Shown in pieces: positions 1-11,038 of a stretch of 64,000 bases of DNA (position 1 is its first letter; the number at the start of each line of letters is the position of its first letter). The notes under the pieces are model-generated. The model had not been told where the DNA came from, searched no databases, and was given only the letters and a program-made list of their open reading frames with translations. A program made the position numbers and the translations under genes. Location of the stretch: positions 4,154,001 through 4,218,000 of the forward strand of contig NC_089422.1 in assembly GCF_013426205.1 (NCBI RefSeq), written 5' to 3'. The stretch comes from Metarhizium brunneum. Lineage: Eukaryota; Ascomycota; Sordariomycetes; Hypocreales; Clavicipitaceae.

Positions 1-3000
1 AAATTCCGCGCAAAGGAACAGGTGGTGCAAAGAACTAGGGTTGCTGCTGTCTCCGAGTGCAGTTGGCTGAAGAGGACCAAAGAAGGATCCATTGCATCCC
101 ATATTGCGCGACGGCGCGTTACCTCGATCGAGTCCCTCTCCATTGGCGTATGCTCTGAAACTATGCCGTACGCTGTAATCCCTAGTCTGGACCAAATACA
201 TATGTTGGAGAACATGTCTTACACGTGAACCAACAATATACCATGACCAACTTGGACCACCAGTTCTCTCGGGTAATACCCACTCGTTCATCTCGCAAGA
301 GATATGACGGCCGAGACTGTCGGCCAACCGAGTCCATCCCAATTTGCCATGGTAGTATTACAACTTTTTGGGTCTCCATATTTGGCATCTTCCAGAACCA
401 TACCAACGTATTTTTCCTGCAATAAACCCGGGGATGAACCAAACTTGAACGACTAGGGCCGGTAGTAAGTACATACAATGCTAGTGTACCATTCCTGGGT
501 TCATTTTGGATGATGAGATTGGCCTGGCGAGACGGCTGGCACCCGGGCCGTTGGTCTGACCCATGCCTAGTCAACCACACAACTGTGGCGTTTTCAAATA
601 ACTCGGGTCGTTCTCCAGGGTCTGATTTATGACCATCATTTCGAGCACCTACTAGCTATGCCACTTTTTGATGCAAAATTGCGGGCACCTGATGATCAAC
701 TTCTATCATTGGGAGGTTGTGGCCGTGTCAAACAAGACAAACACCATAGTAGTAGTACTACATAGGTCTTCGATGCCCAAACCTCGCATGATTTGCCGTC
801 CCCCCCTGGTTGTGGCAACTGCCCTTGGATTTCGTCATTGCGGTTATTCGGACCAGGATTGCAAACATATCCCAGGGTCCTCCAAGAACTTGACTCCAAT
901 TGATGGACTTCTTCATAATCCGGAGCTCCGGTGGTGTCCAGACCTGTTAAACAGTAGCTACTATTTCTCGGTTCTGTTTTGTTTAAACCCCAGACACCGG
1001 ATGAATGTTGAAGACACACCAGATGATAATCAGGCTACAAATGCAGCAAGTCGGGTGGGCCTGTATAGAAACATACGACGGCCCAACCACACTGTCGGTG
1101 GCAAAATGCTCATAACCAAGAACTAGGCCAGGGCGGTGGACTGTCGTCAAGGGTCCTGGACATCGAAGCAGGCATGGAGCGCAAAGTTCAATGTTGGCTC
1201 GCCTCTTTGACAGGGTTTGTTCAACCCGGTTCCGCGAGTGGAACAGCCTTGGCTCGTCGATAGTACTAGTAGTGGTACTCTTCTGGTGGCCCGAGCTTTT
1301 AGGTTTGCGCAATGGTTGATGTGGTCTCTTCGTGTCTCAGACCATTGACAGTTCTATGTACATTGCGTTTTTGTAGACACAGAACCCTCAGGGTTAGTCA
1401 CTAGGTAGGGAACCAACCCCCCCCCAGGTCGGACCCTTCTTTGTCTGGTTTGCGTCTGTTGGAGGCGGGGGTAATATTGTTTGAAAGATCAACGACGCCG
1501 ACCTTTTCGAGCCACTCTCCATGACAAAGTTGAAGATTGGTGGTCGGCGTGGGCTTTGCGGTGGTGTTGGAATTGAGGAGCAATATGCAGCTTCTGGAAG
1601 CGGGGACCCAAACTTTCGTCCACAGAAGGGATCGAGCATCTGCTAAGGCCAATCATCAGCAATGCTTTGCCTGTACCTGCATCAGGATGCGCGCCGTCGG
1701 TACCTGCAGGAAGGCGTTGCGCAAATGCAGACGGCTCCCTGTCACATTGGCCGGTAAAAACGTTGATTGCTTGTGATGATGCAGTAAGCGGCATCATGAT
1801 TCCGTCTTGACTGCCCCCAAGCATCGCAACAGGGTGGTCTGATGAAGATGCCTGGACGTCCATAGCTGATTGATGCCTTGCTCTCACACAAAGCCTCCAA
1901 ACCGCGCATACACCCCGTACATATTTACTCTGCACTATGGCCCACCTTCAAACTACCTTTTTGTCTTCCAGGATTCTCGGTGTGTGGAAACGTCCGCTGC
2001 TCAACCGCCTACCCAACAGATCTCACAATCTCGGGAGGACTTGCGGGCTGCATTGCGTGTGTTGCACCAGGAGATAGGGAAAAAGAGAACAACCAGCATG
2101 GTACAACCAACGATGGATCCTAGGCCGAGCGACCGGGTGCGGGCCACAAGGTTCTGGTGCTTCACCGCAACCAACGGAAAAGACTGCATGTGTTGGATCG
2201 TAGTTGCCAACGGTCAGCTTCAATACCATACCAATAGTTTGCACGTGTGCTGAAAACATACTTTGTCCTCCGTATGTACTTACCTTGGGTAACTAGAGGT
2301 AGGTGCCTCCGAGCAGGTACTCCGTACTACTTGGACGATTCAGTGTTACTCCGTACACCCCAACATTGGGCTTGGGCTTGAACCACAGTGGCTGGATGTT
2401 CTACTCATCGACCTTGACTGGCTCTCGATGCCTGGCTGGGCCTTTGTCAGGCAGAGTTAGTTGTGCAAGCCACGGTTGTGCCACGACACAAATAAGCAAG
2501 TCGTGGCGGAACCCTCTACGGAGTACTACTACGTTGTACTACATTACGCCCACATGCACGTTTTCCCCATTCACAAAGGCCACTGCATGAGGGGCCAGCC
2601 ATCTGGTAGGTACTCCGTACCTTGCAGAAAGTGACTGATGCGCGTGGACTTTCTCTCCGGTGGCTCAGGCACACGGGTTTTTGGCTCTACCGCCGTCGAG
2701 GTTTTATGCAGCGCTAAGGTTTCAGGTTGATCAGCCCCGATTTTGGCCAATAGGACCGCATCCGCAGCCTTTGCCTTGGTGCACAATTCAGTTTTGCCGT
2801 TGATAACTTTTCACAAAGCGACGGACGCAGCCAACATTTCGTCTGGTCTTCTTGCCTTGCTAATAAGTGCCAGTCGACTCCATTCCCATTGTAGCCTCTG
2901 TATCGAATCGATGCCATGTGTCTGCAGCTCCAACGGTACTGAAGATGTTCAACGACCCGTCCGTAATGGTCCTTCTTCTTCTCCTTCTTCTCCTTCCTTT

Positions 3001-6000
3001 TCAGCAATCTGGAGCCGGATTAAAACCCCTCAGTGCCTCTGCCGAGTGTACATATGTACATATGTACATATATACAACAGGCTCTCGTCCCAAAGTCGCC
3101 AACTCCATCGTCGGCTTTGTTTCACATTGATAGTCTCTGCCCACTCACCCCACCGCTTGACAGACGGGTGCACATCAGCGGGCCGTGGCTTCAAACTGGT
3201 GTGAAATGTCTATTTCGCACTCCGTAGTAGTCTGTACAATGCCGTTTCGGGTGACGGCAGCCTGGGTTTTCACTCTTTTGATCGCCAATGTTTGTGGGGA
3301 AATGCTTCCTCTCGCCCAGGACCACCGGACCAGTGGCTTTTATGGTGGCACGCTATGCGACATAAAGCATTGGGCAAGCCATCTGAGCGCAGCAGTTAGC
3401 ATGCAAATTTTGGCTCCTTCTGAGAAACTCAGGCTGTATCGATGTATCGGTAGCAATACACGCAAGTCGGATGTACAGTGTACGGACGGAGCAAAGTATA
3501 GATGCATTGCATGATAGACTGCAATGACGTCCACCCCGTATCTAGTATCTTGACTCGGGGCATTGACTACGAATATTCGTATACACGGATCCCTCAAGAT
3601 CTTGCATCCGTCGGCAAGGGTGTTTTGGGCCGTAATACTGACCGACTTCTTTGAAGGAGTAATTTCTGGGAAGGGCTGAAAATATGCTGCTTGTGATGCA
3701 ATAGAGAACCTGGTTGCTGCATCGAGGCAAACATGCAGCCATAATACTATACATATGCAAGGACGAAACAGAAGGAACTTCTTCTTCTAACAAACCGCGC
3801 AGCTGAACGAACATGGGTTGTAAAGTCCGGAGAACATTGTATGTATATATCAATTTTTTTTTCTTTTAAATTCCTCCATCTGCCGACCTTGCGCTGTCCT
3901 TCGTTATTGGTTGATATATGTATGCATGTATGCGTTTATTGTTTTAAATTTGTGTATCGGCGGTGGCAGATATGCATGACAGTTGCCTTTTATTCTGGGG
4001 GCTGTTCAAAGCATTACAATTGGTAAGGGCTGCACGTGAGCTGACTCATGAGGTTGCGACAATACACGCTCTGTCCGTGTTGGCGAGGCCAAGAGTGAAA
4101 CCAATGTCTGCTCATGCCACGACGCAGTCCACGCGGTTCCCGTGTCAAGCGATGGTGACGAGCCGTCATGAGCTGTGACGAGAAGAAGCAAGCCTGGCAT
4201 GATCAACCTTTTGGCCGTCTTTCCAAAGTGGACAGTCTCGGTCACCGCGTTTTGGACGGCCTGCAAGGTTGACGGCCAAGCGAGAAGCAAAACCACGGTG
4301 GACGTTTTTAGCTGAGCAAGTTGACACGATCAGTCGAGCGGTTTGCGGAAGCGTGGACGATCCCAGCAGCCAAATTTAGTTGCATCCACAGGTTTGCCGT
4401 CGTAACACTAGGACGGACGGATGCAACGAGTTGACAATACTATAACTGCGGAGTAGTAGCATGTCACTGTAGGAAATGGCCTGCGACGTCCTACGCAGGT
4501 ACGGTGACGAGCAGCAAGATTTGCCGGCCCGTGGCCGAAATTGATTTAGCATGAGAGCAGTTCGTTGCTTCTCGTTCGCTTCAACGCTGCCTTGCTTTGC
4601 TGAAAATTTTCCATCCCTGTCGTTCGTCGGGTTGCACATGAAATCTTCTTTTTTTGCGTGTGCATGTCTCTCGTATTGGCATGACATGACATGGCAAGGC
4701 AAGGGAAGGAAGGCACTCACTCTGGACTTGCACACCTGCACTACTTGCGCTCTGCTCTGCACCCTGCACCGCCGCCTTGGTCCACCTCGCGCAGTTGGGG
4801 CAAGTCCAAGCAGTTGGACTGGCGGCTGGAGGGCAAGATGGTTGGACAAAGTCACCACAGGCACAACTAATGAAATGCCCCAGCTCAATGCACGCCGCGG
4901 CGCTAGCCATCCTGGGCATGGGCCATTTGCACAAGTGCCCTGCACCGGACCACTGTGAAACGAGACGATGACGACGAGCTGCTGCGCGCATAAAACTTAA
5001 CACGCTCCACTAAGGGCAGCCATGATCGCCCTGTTCGCTCCAATCTGTGTGCATTGCACTGCACATCAAGGCATGCATGCACAAGCCAATGCAAGGCGCA
5101 ATCCACACATGACTGACAAAGGGAGACTTGATTGACAACCTCCCTGGTCCTGTCGCCAATCCGCACGTGTGAGAAAACACCATGGATGCTTGACCATATT
5201 CCTGTCAGTCACAGCAAACGACTGTCGATACGAATACCCAGAAGCAAGGCGTGATGGTCATGTAGATCGCTAGTATGGCATGACGAACCACGAAATGGCA
5301 GGCAACCGGCGTCATGCTCCTCGGCGTCATGCTCCCCCAGCGGCACTCCACCTTGTCCGTGATTTTCGTCTGTACAAAGTCAAAGCACGAAGCGCTGGCA
5401 AGTCGTCGCGAAGCCGCCGGACGGAGGCGTGATAAACCGCCAACATGACGATCCAACGTCAAGGCACAACAGAGTCTGGTGAACACGACCAAGTCGCGTC
5501 GTTTGTTTGAGCTGGACCGGTATTTGCTAGTGCCTTGCATTGGCCAAGCCCATCATCACACCGTTTGAGTCCCAACTGTGACATGCAGCTTTAATATCAA
5601 GGCCAGAGAGTGCGCTGAGAATATTGCCCTTTGTGCTCACTGCTACTCTACTACCTACTTACTCACTGTTCACTGCAACGCTCCAATCGCTGGGCTCGGA
5701 TGACGTCTCCAGGCTCCCCATGTCGGGAGAGAGACTCGGAGGCTTTTGTGGTTGTTCTGGACGGTCCTATCACAGGGCGAGGTCACGTTGAGAATTGTGA
5801 CGAGCCTTTGTGCAAGTGGACAGCCAAACGCAGAGAGGCCGCCTGCAGCTGGTTGTGTGGTTGTGCGTGTAGGTGAGTGGTGGACGAGGGTGGGGGGGCG
5901 AGCGAGTGCACAAGTTAGCGAGTACATGCACGAACCTGCACGAACCTGAATAAAGTGGGTGGCCGAGGTGGCTGACGGCCATTTGCATTCACAAGTTTGG

Positions 6001-7000
6001 AACACATGCCAATACGTAGCAGTCTGAGTGTGGGCACCACATTTTGACGGGACTGGACATTGGCGATGTGTCCTCTCGGACCTGGCAGCCGCATTACATA
6101 CACATCGAAGCGTCACGTTTATTATGTACAGTGCTCAACGTATCAGCGTGCTTCAATGCTTCCCGGCAAGTCAAGACGAAATATCCCAAATAGGCCCACC
6201 GACAACAGCCTGCGAGCAGCAAAAGAAGGAAATGTGCGGGTTGATAGACTACTTAGATCAAATAGCAGCTGGACTGGATGCGCGTGCGACTTGTCAGCCA
6301 GCCCGTATTGATACTTCAATGTTGAAGTGGCTAGTACTCTCTACGTATCGTGTTGTAGATGCGAGTCAACATTTGGCGCGGAATAGGTACGATGTATGTA
6401 CTCCGTACATGCTCAAGTACATGAGGTACCCTGTGAACCCCGGGGGCTGGCTGGCTGGCTGGCCTGAACCTGCCGGGATACATAAGGTACGGACGGACGG
6501 CTTGGTCCAGAATTAGAATGAAAATCCGTGTCGGTGGCTGCGCCATGCTTGTTCTGTCCGTCCTGCCCACAAATCCACAGTCCACATATCCCGCTACCCA
6601 CTGCAGTAACTGGCTGTGAAGGCCGTCCAGACGTCCCATCAGGTCCCATCAGTGGCAACCTCATCACTGACTGCTTGTAGTATTTCTCGATGGTGGCCGT
6701 CATGAGCCAACATTGGACACTCAAGTGATTGGATTGCAGGCCGACCGTCATGGGCCCCGTCCATGTGTGGTGATGCCGACTTTCTTGATGCCTTCGAATG
6801 GCGTCCATGCCAACGCGCCAGGAACTCGGCCGTCGTGTCCATGGCAGCTCAGGCAAGCTTTTCTCGTTGGCCGTGGAGAGAAATTAGTAGCCCATCATGA
6901 TGTGGTGATGATCCATTGATCTGGCACACTGCTGCAGGATACGAAGCACTATACTACTCGTAAACTCGGTACTCCCCGTCGTCTTGCCCACATCCATCTG
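1..7000. other. Gene-poor region, no convincing gene
   Basis: No stretch here has the combination of a long open frame, splice signals and a recognisable family. All open frames are under about 190 codons and overlap on both strands. What is visible: several TACTCCGTAC-type motifs (for example 2318-2326, 2347-2356, 2517-2525, 2611-2620, 6399-6408), a CTTCTC-rich run near 2966-2998, an ACATATGT palindromic repeat at 3048-3075 and a short GGCT tandem at 6445-6463. I see no terminal inverted repeats and no transposase or reverse transcriptase fragment. A non-coding RNA or a heavily decayed element cannot be excluded. Confidence 0.6.
3048..3075. repeat. ACATATGT tandem palindrome
   Basis: Three consecutive copies of a GTACATAT unit form a self-complementary, AT-rich 28-bp run. 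It sits in a spacer with no gene nearby. It may be a simple microsatellite; no function can be assigned. Confidence 0.7.
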
Positions 7001-8326
7001 TTGCTGCCCCGAGCTGAGAAGACGAGCACGGCCGGTGGCTGTCCATCGACGTCGTCGAGCAATGTGCCGCCCTCGACGACGTCGTCGTTGTCTTCGTCTC
7101 ATCCGTCCTGAAGTCGTCTCGAGCCAGGCGCCAAACCCAGCTTCACATCCGCACACCCAGCGGCACTACCGTCGCGTCGTCCACTGACCCTCTCTACTAC
7201 CCTCGACCCTCGACTCTTGACTCTTGACTCTCGACTCTCGACCCTCCACCACCACCAACACACCATTTTCCCACGCACCACTCACCATCACCCATCACCC
7301 ATCACCCACGCCTCCCCCAAGGTACCGAGGAGTGTCAGGACAAGAAAAGGCACTCCATGCCACACACCGTACCGTACATGTACATGCTCCGACACCCACA
7401 TCGTTGTTGGTCCAAGCCCAGCACCCGGTCGGTATGTCCATACAGACTTTGGCCCTCAGGCCCTCCGTTATTACCCACACACCATCTCTTGACCGCGCGC
7501 TGGTACGAGCTCGGGCTTCCATCCTTTCTCTCTCTGTCTTCAATCTGCCCACCCCAGATACACTCCCGCTGACCAGGGTGTCGTTCTTAGGAAACCTGTG
7601 CCGCCTTGCCCGCGCGACGGACCCTTGCCAAAGGCCCGCTCTGTCCACCCCGGTCAACTTGGCGAGTGAGACAAGCGTGGAGGCAACTTTGAGAGGTTTC
7701 CACTTGAACCACGCCTATCGGTGTCGGTCGACTCTTTGGATGGCTCTGGTGTTGATCTCGGGCTTGACTTCGTACTTATGCCTCACGGACCCCGTCACCA
7801 CCTTGGATTTGGTTTCTCGTTGATCGACAACCTGGTTGGATCTGGTGCTTTTGATCTTTGTGTGTTCTTTTATTCAATACCCTCTCGGTTCTTCCTTCTT
7901 TTCCCTTCTTGTGGTCTCGCGCCTCTATACTTCAACTTGGAATATCTCACCCGTCTCGGACGAGATTCCAGTCCTCTCATTTACAAACCCCTCGTGCCCT
8001 CTGGATATACTCTCGCCTGCCTGTTGTTTTGCATCAGTCTGGATGTAGGGTTGCCGTGTACAACATCCTCAACCGTGCCGAGTCACTAATCAACAGTCAG
8101 CTTCTTGATCTGATCAAGTTGTCTGCCGTCCATTCATTGTCGAAGAACCCGAGGATCATCGCACTGCCGTCCTTTGACCAAGCCTTGCTAGCTCTTGCAA
8201 CTGTATATTACAATACTTAATCGATTCACGATACGAAAGCCCACGATATTATAAAGACGCCATAGTACCAATTATTTAATATAAAACGACGAACCAGAAA
8301 AAAAAGAGCACATTGTGCTGCCTTTG
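7001..8326 (+). promoter_or_regulatory. Upstream region / long leader of MSN2
   Basis: Between the gene-poor left flank and the MSN2 start, the + strand becomes strongly pyrimidine-rich (about 7190-8150). It contains imperfect tandem CTCGACTCTTGA-like units (about 7190-7245) and CATCACC units (about 7285-7312). Such CT-rich tracts commonly lie around transcription starts of filamentous-fungal regulatory genes. Several overlapping open frames (for example 7224-7823) could act as upstream ORFs if the transcript starts this far out; none looks like a conserved protein. The transcription start is not determined here. Confidence 0.45.
7047..7084. repeat. Perfect 13-bp inverted repeat, 12-nt loop
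   Basis: CGACGTCGTCGAG (7047-7059) is followed after 12 nt by its exact reverse complement CTCGACGACGTCG (7072-7084). The arms are themselves rich in GACGTC palindromes, the core of bZIP (CREB/ATF-type) binding sites. It lies about 1.3 kb upstream of the MSN2 start codon. Confidence 0.8.
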
Positions 8327-8402
8327 GTAAGCATGGATTTTTCAAATGACGAGTAAATGCATGCCGACCTGTTGGTAGCTAATCCCTCTTCCAACCTTGT
8401 AG
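8327..8402 (+). other. Probable 5'-UTR intron of MSN2
   Basis: A GTAAGC donor at 8327 pairs with a TTGTAG acceptor ending at 8402. A GCTAAT branch-like site lies at 8378-8383, about 20 nt before the acceptor. The size (76 bp) fits the introns of this window. It ends 13 bases before the MSN2 ATG and is inferred from splice signals only. Confidence 0.55.
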
Positions 8403-8415
8403 ACTGTATTTCAAA

Positions 8416-10178
8416 ATGGACTCAAACATGATGCCACAAACAGCTCAACAAAATGCCGTCTTCAGCAAGGCCAACTTTGCCCAGCAAAAGCTGGGCCAGT
8501 ACCAAGTCGTGGCTCCCGCATCTCCCGTCTGCTCCAGACCCGGTTCATCTTGCTCACAGCCGCCAACTCTCTTCAGCAACGGCCCGGCAGTCTTGACTCC
8601 CACGGGATCGCCTCCACCGAACGGCTTCAGGCCCGCCGTCATGTTGGAATCGGAATTTGGGGATAGCTCATACTTTCCCTCCACACCGCCACTGTCCACT
8701 TCTGGCAGTGCAGTTGGCAGCCCCAAGAACTATGAAGTGCTGCAGACCCCATTGAACCCCATGTTCTCGGGTTTGGATGGTTTTGTTGATGTAAAATCTG
8801 GATACGAATCAACAGAGAGCTCAATCCTAGATTGGGCCAGCTGCGACTCACCCCCCATGACGCCTGGTAAGTACAAATTTCATTCACCTTTTCTCCGTCT
8901 TTATTTGGTGTGTTCGATAAATTCTTTCTATGCCTGTAATGGCGTTTGATTTTTGCTGCAAACCGCCATAGTTGTCTGTCTGATGTTGCGTGCTGGATTT
9001 GCGTTAGTCCCAGTCCCTAATTATTATTGGTAGTTTTCATTCACTCCCAGCCGTCCAGGGTTCCCTCGCTTAGCAGCACCACAAGCGACCTGTCAAACAT
9101 TTCTTGCCCATCTCTGTCGCCATCACCTGCACCGTACGCCAGATCTGTTTCTTCTGAGAACGACGTCGACTTCTGCTGCGATCCTCGCAACCTGACCTTT
9201 CCTGCCACTTCCAACTCAAGTCTTGCGCCAGAATTCACCCTCGATTGTCTTGGTGAGGAAGAGGATAGTCCCTCAGAGCAGAGTGCCCTTGACACCGTCC
9301 TATCCCAGACGGCGTTTGACTTTAGTCCTGCTATTGCTAGTGGCTTGCCGGCGTTTGAGGAACTCTCCGATTTCGAATCTGAGGACGATCTGTCCAACTT
9401 GGTCAAGCCAGGTGAAGGATCCCGGCCCCGTGCGTGCACCGGGTCATCTGTTGTTTCCTTGGGACACGGTAGCTTTATTACCGACGAGGATTTTAGCTTC
9501 GACGAGAACGATACGTTCCAGTTCCCGTCACCCAGCCCTCCCTCAAGCGTCGAAGCTGTCGACGACGGCCACAAGGATAAGCGCCAGAAGAAGACCGACA
9601 CGAAGGATAGCCAAAGTGTAGAGCCTGTCATGGACACTGCGGCGGCGGATAACCAGACTGCCGAGGTTGAGGAGCAGTCTGAACAGGCTTCGCCAGAGCC
9701 TTCTGAGTCGCACTCTTCCGCCGAAGCCGACACACCATCTGCTCCTATGCCAGCTCCTACCAACCGACGGGGTCGCAAGCAGTCACTGACGGAGGATCCT
9801 TCTAAGACGTTCGTTTGTGACTTGTGCAACCGAAGATTCCGTCGTCAAGAACACTTGAAGCGTCACTATCGATCCCTGCACACCCAGGAGAAGCCTTTTG
9901 AATGCAACGAGTGTGGCAAGAAGTTCTCTCGAAGCGACAACCTCGCCCAGCATGCCCGCACTCACGCCAGTGGAGGTGCAATTGTCATGAACATTATTGA
10001 TAACGCTGACCCCTCTGCGTATGAGGCTGGCATGGTCGCTCCCCCTCCTGTAGACGACTATGCCAACTATGGCAAGGTTCTCTTCCAAATCGCGGCCGAT
10101 GTTCCTGGGAGTGCAAGTGAGCTATCATCTGAAGAGGCTAGTGACAATGGCAAGAAGAAGCGAAAGCGTTCTGAATAA
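8416..10178 (+). CDS. MSN2: Msn2/Seb1-type C2H2 zinc-finger stress transcription factor
   Basis: Two exons, 8416-8866 and 9034-10178, give 531 aa. The intron (8867-9033) has a GTAAGT donor, a CCTAATT branch and a TAG acceptor. The more obvious CAG at 9050 would break the frame, so TAG at 9033 is chosen. Two tandem C2H2 fingers lie near residues 410-462, with the spacing C-x2-C-x12-H-x4-H and C-x2-C-x12-H-x3-H and a TQEKPF linker, typical of Msn2/Msn4 homologs that bind AGGGG stress elements. The N-terminal 400 residues are Ser/Pro-rich and acidic, as expected for an activation and regulatory region; the C-terminus ends in a Lys/Arg cluster that could be a nuclear signal. Family role: nuclear activator of general stress genes. 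In insect- and plant-associated fungi Msn2 also affects conidiation and virulence; that role here is inference. Confidence 0.93.
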
Positions 10179-10991
10179 GCCCTTCGACGATGCTTTGCTG
10201 TTCTTATTAGCTTGACGGAAGCTACTTCTTCGACATACTTTTTTCTTTTACACTTCTCTCTTGCTGCCAGGACACATTTTGTTGCCGTGTGCTTGGTCAG
10301 GTAGGGTACGCCTCGGTAGACGGCTGGAGACAACATTTGCACAGCAACAAGCGTTTTTATGACCTGCATTTACACTTTCGATTCTTGTATCAATTTCTAC
10401 ACTTCCTGTTGACGCTGTTTCTCGGGAGGACAAAGTGATTCATTTCGACGCTGCATCATGACCGAAAAAAAGTTTTATTTACAGAATGCTTGGACCGGAC
10501 AAGTTGGGATACATCTTGGATCAAAAGGAACTGGCGTGCGTGGTGGTTTTTGCAATTTGCCGAGCATGTTTGGGAAGACATGCCTTGCTCAGTTGGACAG
10601 CTTTTTTTGTCGCTTTCTTCACGCTCGTTGTAATCCTTGACAAGTCGAGAGGAGCAGAGCCTCTGTTTGCTTGGAACGACTTGGATACGACTGTGAATCG
10701 GCGGCTGGGTGTTTTTGCCCTGCCACCCTCACGAGTTATTTTACTTTTTTTTTCATGTCTTCGATTCTTCTTTACTGCTTGTTTCCAACCGAGCATTGCT
10801 CTTTTATCATTTTTTATTCGATCAGCTAGTTGGTGATATCAATGTGCTGGTCACAAGTCACGACTCTCCAGGTCACACACATCCTGTCGTACATTATTGT
10901 ACAGCATTTAGAACTTTATTGCAATACTTGACAAAATTTGACTCTGCTGGCCCAATTCAAGACCGCCTTTTCATGACTGGAGGAATAAATT

Positions 10992-11003
10992 TGTGCGCGC
11001 GCG

Positions 11004-11036
<33 letters not shown>
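10992..11036. repeat. (CG)n-TTTT-(GT)14 alternating tract
   Basis: A GTGCGCGCGCGC block is followed by TTTT and then 14 GT dinucleotides. Alternating purine-pyrimidine DNA of this kind can adopt the Z form and is prone to length change. It is about 0.8 kb downstream of the MSN2 stop. Confidence 0.9.

Positions 11037-11038
<2 letters not shown>

Noticed and set aside
1065..1100. ACATACGAC word resembling the start of fungal 5S rRNA
   Set aside because: The match ends after nine bases; the rest does not follow 5S sequence or structure.
4376..4945. 189-codon open frame on the minus strand
   Set aside because: Composition unlike the verified genes of the window, no splice pattern, no family resemblance.
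7988..7992. CCCCT stress element upstream of MSN2 (possible autoregulation)
   Set aside because: A single pentamer is expected by chance; no cluster is seen.
9041..9829. 262-codon open frame antisense to MSN2
   Set aside because: A mirror of the Ser-rich MSN2 coding sequence; typical antisense shadow.
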